Positions 62,422 to 64,000 of a DNA stretch of 64,000 bases are shown piece after piece. Under the pieces are notes generated by a model. That model saw only the letters and a program-made list of their open reading frames with translations. It was not told the origin of the DNA and did no database searches. Within the stretch, counting starts at the first letter, position 1. Every line of letters begins with the position of its first letter. Both the position numbers and the translations under genes were made by a program. Source of the stretch: Thiohalocapsa sp. PB-PSB1 (GTDB taxonomy: Bacteria; Pseudomonadota; Gammaproteobacteria; Chromatiales; Chromatiaceae); the NCBI GenBank assembly GCA_016745215.1, contig CP050890.1:6758001-6822000 (forward strand). The letters are read 5' to 3'.

Positions 62422-62824
62422 CTGAGCATTTCCCGCAGTGCGCAATCGCGATGAGATTGTGCAGCTATTCGGGGGGTCGTGTTCAAAAATTGCCGGACCC
62501 AGGGAGGGTGCTGCCTGCATAGAAGGTTCGGCTATTCAACCAGAATGAAGTGCCTCATATTCTTTGAAGGCAGCGTCCAGCAAATATCCGCCCAACAAAC
62601 ATCAGGTTTCTCGCGCCCTGATGTCATGTCTTTTCGATTCCGATTCAGATCCCGATCCCGATCAAGTCGCGCTGGGCGGGTTGCGGGTGAGGCGCCTTGG
62701 CCCCTCTGCGCACTCTGCGTCTCTGCGGTGAATTCCTTACATTTTTGAAGGCAGCACTCCCCAGGGATAAGGCGATTTTCGAACCCGATCCCTGATCCCA
62801 AAGAAGACTTGGCCGTCTTGTCGG
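62422..62824. other. Intergenic with family C tail and hexamers
   Basis: GATTCCGATTCAGATCCCGATCCCGATC hexamer run at about 62637-62664 (given here in part by pattern), then a family C copy at 62699-62757 (CTCTGCGTCTCTGCGGTGAA with TTGAAGGCAGCACT tail). Two more GAAGGCAGC-like motifs lie near 62510 and 62564. No gene. Confidence 0.55.
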
Positions 62825-63286
62825 CTAGGGTTGCTCGGGCAGGGTATCCTGGTCCGCGGCCCAATGGATCACCCATCGATTTTGCTCGCGGCGCAGGCGC
62901 ACCATCATGAAAGGCCGCAATGCCCAGGGGCCATGGGTGAAGTCCTCCGGGGTTGGAAACCAGGCCAGCGCGGAGTCCTCGTCGTGTTCGATGATGCGTA
63001 CCTGATACGGGGTCCAGGTGGCCATGTCACCATCTTGGGTGCGGGTGAATTCGGTCAACTGCTCGGCAATCTCGGCGCTGAAGCCAAGCCGATAATGGTC
63101 GTAAAGCTTCTGCCAACTGTCATAGCGTTCGGGATTGCGCCAATAGTCCGCTTCCAGACTATAAGCCTGGATGATTGCTTCGGCGATTTGCTTTGTTTTG
63201 GCATCCTCGCCAATCTCGAATCCCGCGCTCATTGCCGCGTCGAGCAATAGCAGAGCGATCACTACCGGGAGTACCGGATTTTGCAT
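62825..63286 (-). CDS. Exported protein of unknown function
   Basis: 153 residues from ATG at 63286: signal MQNPVLPVVIALLLLDAAMSAG, then FEIGEDAKTKQIAEAIIQAYSLEADYWRNPERYDSWQKLYDHYRLGFSAEIAEQLTEF and a C-terminal beta part (ATWTPYQVRIIEHDEDSALAWFPTPEDF...RWVIHWAADQDTLPEQP). It looks like a small NTF2/SnoaL-like exported domain. I do not recognise the family. The frame is open 32 codons further upstream without a signal-like sequence. No strong ribosome site. Confidence 0.62.
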   Translation of the reverse strand: MQNPVLPVVIALLLLDAAMSAGFEIGEDAKTKQIAEAIIQAYSLEADYWRNPERYDSWQKLYDHYRLGFSAEIAEQLTEFTRTQDGDMATWTPYQVRIIEHDEDSALAWFPTPEDFTHGPWALRPFMMVRLRREQNRWVIHWAADQDTLPEQP

Positions 63287-63337
63287 GGAATGAAAAAGTC
63301 GAAACGCCGCGCAAGCAAAGTACTTACGCGGCGCCGG

Positions 63338-63363
63338 TAAAAGGCCCGCTGTCCCAAGCGGGC
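63338..63363 (-). terminator. Terminator of the PEP carboxykinase gene
   Basis: Minus strand: stem GCCCGCT (63363-63357) and AGCGGGC (63350-63344), loop of six, then CCTTTTAC. It lies 57 bases after the pckG stop. Confidence 0.75.
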
Positions 63364-63367
63364 TTGT

Positions 63368-63387
63368 GACCGGTGATATCACCGGTC
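63368..63387. other. Perfect 20-bp palindrome GACCGGTGATATCACCGGTC
   Basis: Lies between the pckG stop and its terminator hairpin. It may be part of a compound terminator or a binding site. Confidence 0.6.
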
Positions 63388-63420
63388 GCGGACCTGTCGT
63401 CCAATCATATCAGCCAGGGA

Positions 63421-64000
63421 TCAGTGACCGACGGCACGCGCCAGATCCCAGATCTTGGGCGAGTGATACAGCCGTGCCAGTTGCAACTCGCGCTCCAGTT
63501 CCATCTCATGCGGCAGACGATCGCCAAAGCGGGTGAATAGTTCCTCTTGCTCGACAGTCTCTTGACGCGCCACCTCCTGGTCGATCTTCATGATGGCAAA
63601 GAAGTCGTCGGGCTTGAACTCGAGGCCATCCCAGGTCAGATCGTCCCAACCCGGCAGCCAGCCGAGGGGGCTTTCGATTGCTAGGGCGCGGCCATCGCAC
63701 CGGTCGATGATCCATTTCAGCACGCGCATGTTTTCGCCGAAGCCCGGCCAGATGAATTTCCCATGCTCGTCCTTGCGGAACCAGTTGACGCGGAAAATCG
63801 GCGGCGGCGTGGCGACATGCTGGCGACCGATGCGCAGCCAATGCTTCCAGTATTCTGCCATGTTATAGCCGCAGAACGGCAGCATGGCCATCGGATCCCG
63901 GCGCATTGCTTCCTGGCCAATGGCGGCGGCGGTGGCCTCCGAGCCCATGGTCGCGGCCATGTAAACGCCATGCTCCCAGTTGTAGCTCTGGAAAGCGAGC
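63421..64000 (-). CDS. pckG: Phosphoenolpyruvate carboxykinase (GTP), C-terminal part
   Basis: Only the last 193 residues are inside the window; the gene continues past the right edge. FQSYNWEHGVYMAATMGSEATAAAIGQEAMRRDPMAMLPFCGYNMAEYWKHWLRIG, IFRVNWFRKDEHGKFIWPGFGENMRVLKWIIDRCDGRALAIESPLGWLP are characteristic of GTP-dependent PEPCK (guanine-binding FWPGFG-like loop: IWPGFGENMR). It interconverts oxaloacetate and PEP. Confidence 0.93.
   Translation of the reverse strand, partial: LAFQSYNWEHGVYMAATMGSEATAAAIGQEAMRRDPMAMLPFCGYNMAEYWKHWLRIGRQHVATPPPIFRVNWFRKDEHGKFIWPGFGENMRVLKWIIDRCDGRALAIESPLGWLPGWDDLTWDGLEFKPDDFFAIMKIDQEVARQETVEQEELFTRFGDRLPHEMELERELQLARLYHSPKIWDLARAVGH

Overview
The window looks like chromosomal DNA of a GC-rich gammaproteobacterium. 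The best guess is a purple sulfur bacterium or close relative (Chromatiales). This is inferred from the gene mix: PEP-CTERM/PrsT exopolysaccharide sorting, a TAXI-type TRAP transporter, a CoA-ligase/GNAT fusion, glutamine-dependent NAD synthase and GTP-type PEP carboxykinase. It also rests on the great density of REP-type and MITE-type repeats. No rRNA, convincing tRNA or CRISPR array was seen.

Layout. 1-3400: the end of an RND-efflux adaptor gene, its divergent TetR regulator with a perfect 17-bp palindrome between them, and a ferredoxin-fused flavin reductase. 3800-6900: an IS110-family element and a decayed transposase-like gene split by a 252-bp MITE. 6929-11540: PrsT-type TPR protein and acetylornithine deacetylase. 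11900-13210: repeat unit B and a REP-associated transposase that appears to lack its catalytic residues. 13813-21285: a tightly overlapping operon with an acyltransferase/SGNH envelope-modifying protein and an oligopeptide-type ABC importer, including a permease-ATPase fusion. 22706-26768: a PEP-CTERM-like exported protein and an 1138-residue secreted partner. 27455-29041: adenine-deaminase-type enzyme and a small exported protein.

29412-30855 is a tandem array of seven REP-pair units. 31150-36078 is the most striking locus. Three copies of a 16-bp palindrome precede a two-gene operon. The first gene encodes an AAA ATPase. The second encodes an AAA ATPase carrying twelve nearly identical 43-residue TPR-like repeats. 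37753-40814 is a TAXI TRAP transporter, followed by a second REP array (40943-42171) and an IS1182-type relic. 43442-45352 encodes a cytosolic trypsin-like protease and a small protein resembling its pro-region. 46417-49098 is the acyl-CoA synthetase/acetyltransferase fusion. 49300-53200 is repeat- and relic-rich. 53229-64000 holds housekeeping and envelope genes: TMEM43-like/TerB, aldo-keto reductase, CbiM-like permease, DjlA-like co-chaperone, glycosyltransferase, NAD synthase and the end of PEP carboxykinase.

The mobile fraction is the second theme. Family A is a 252-bp MITE with 9-bp target duplications. Family B is a unit of about 625 bp built on a dead four-helix-bundle gene. Family C is the CTCTGCG-type hairpin, family D an extended REP, and family E a 157-160-bp hairpin element. 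They interrupt relic genes, abut one another and in two cases supply the stop codon of a neighbouring gene.
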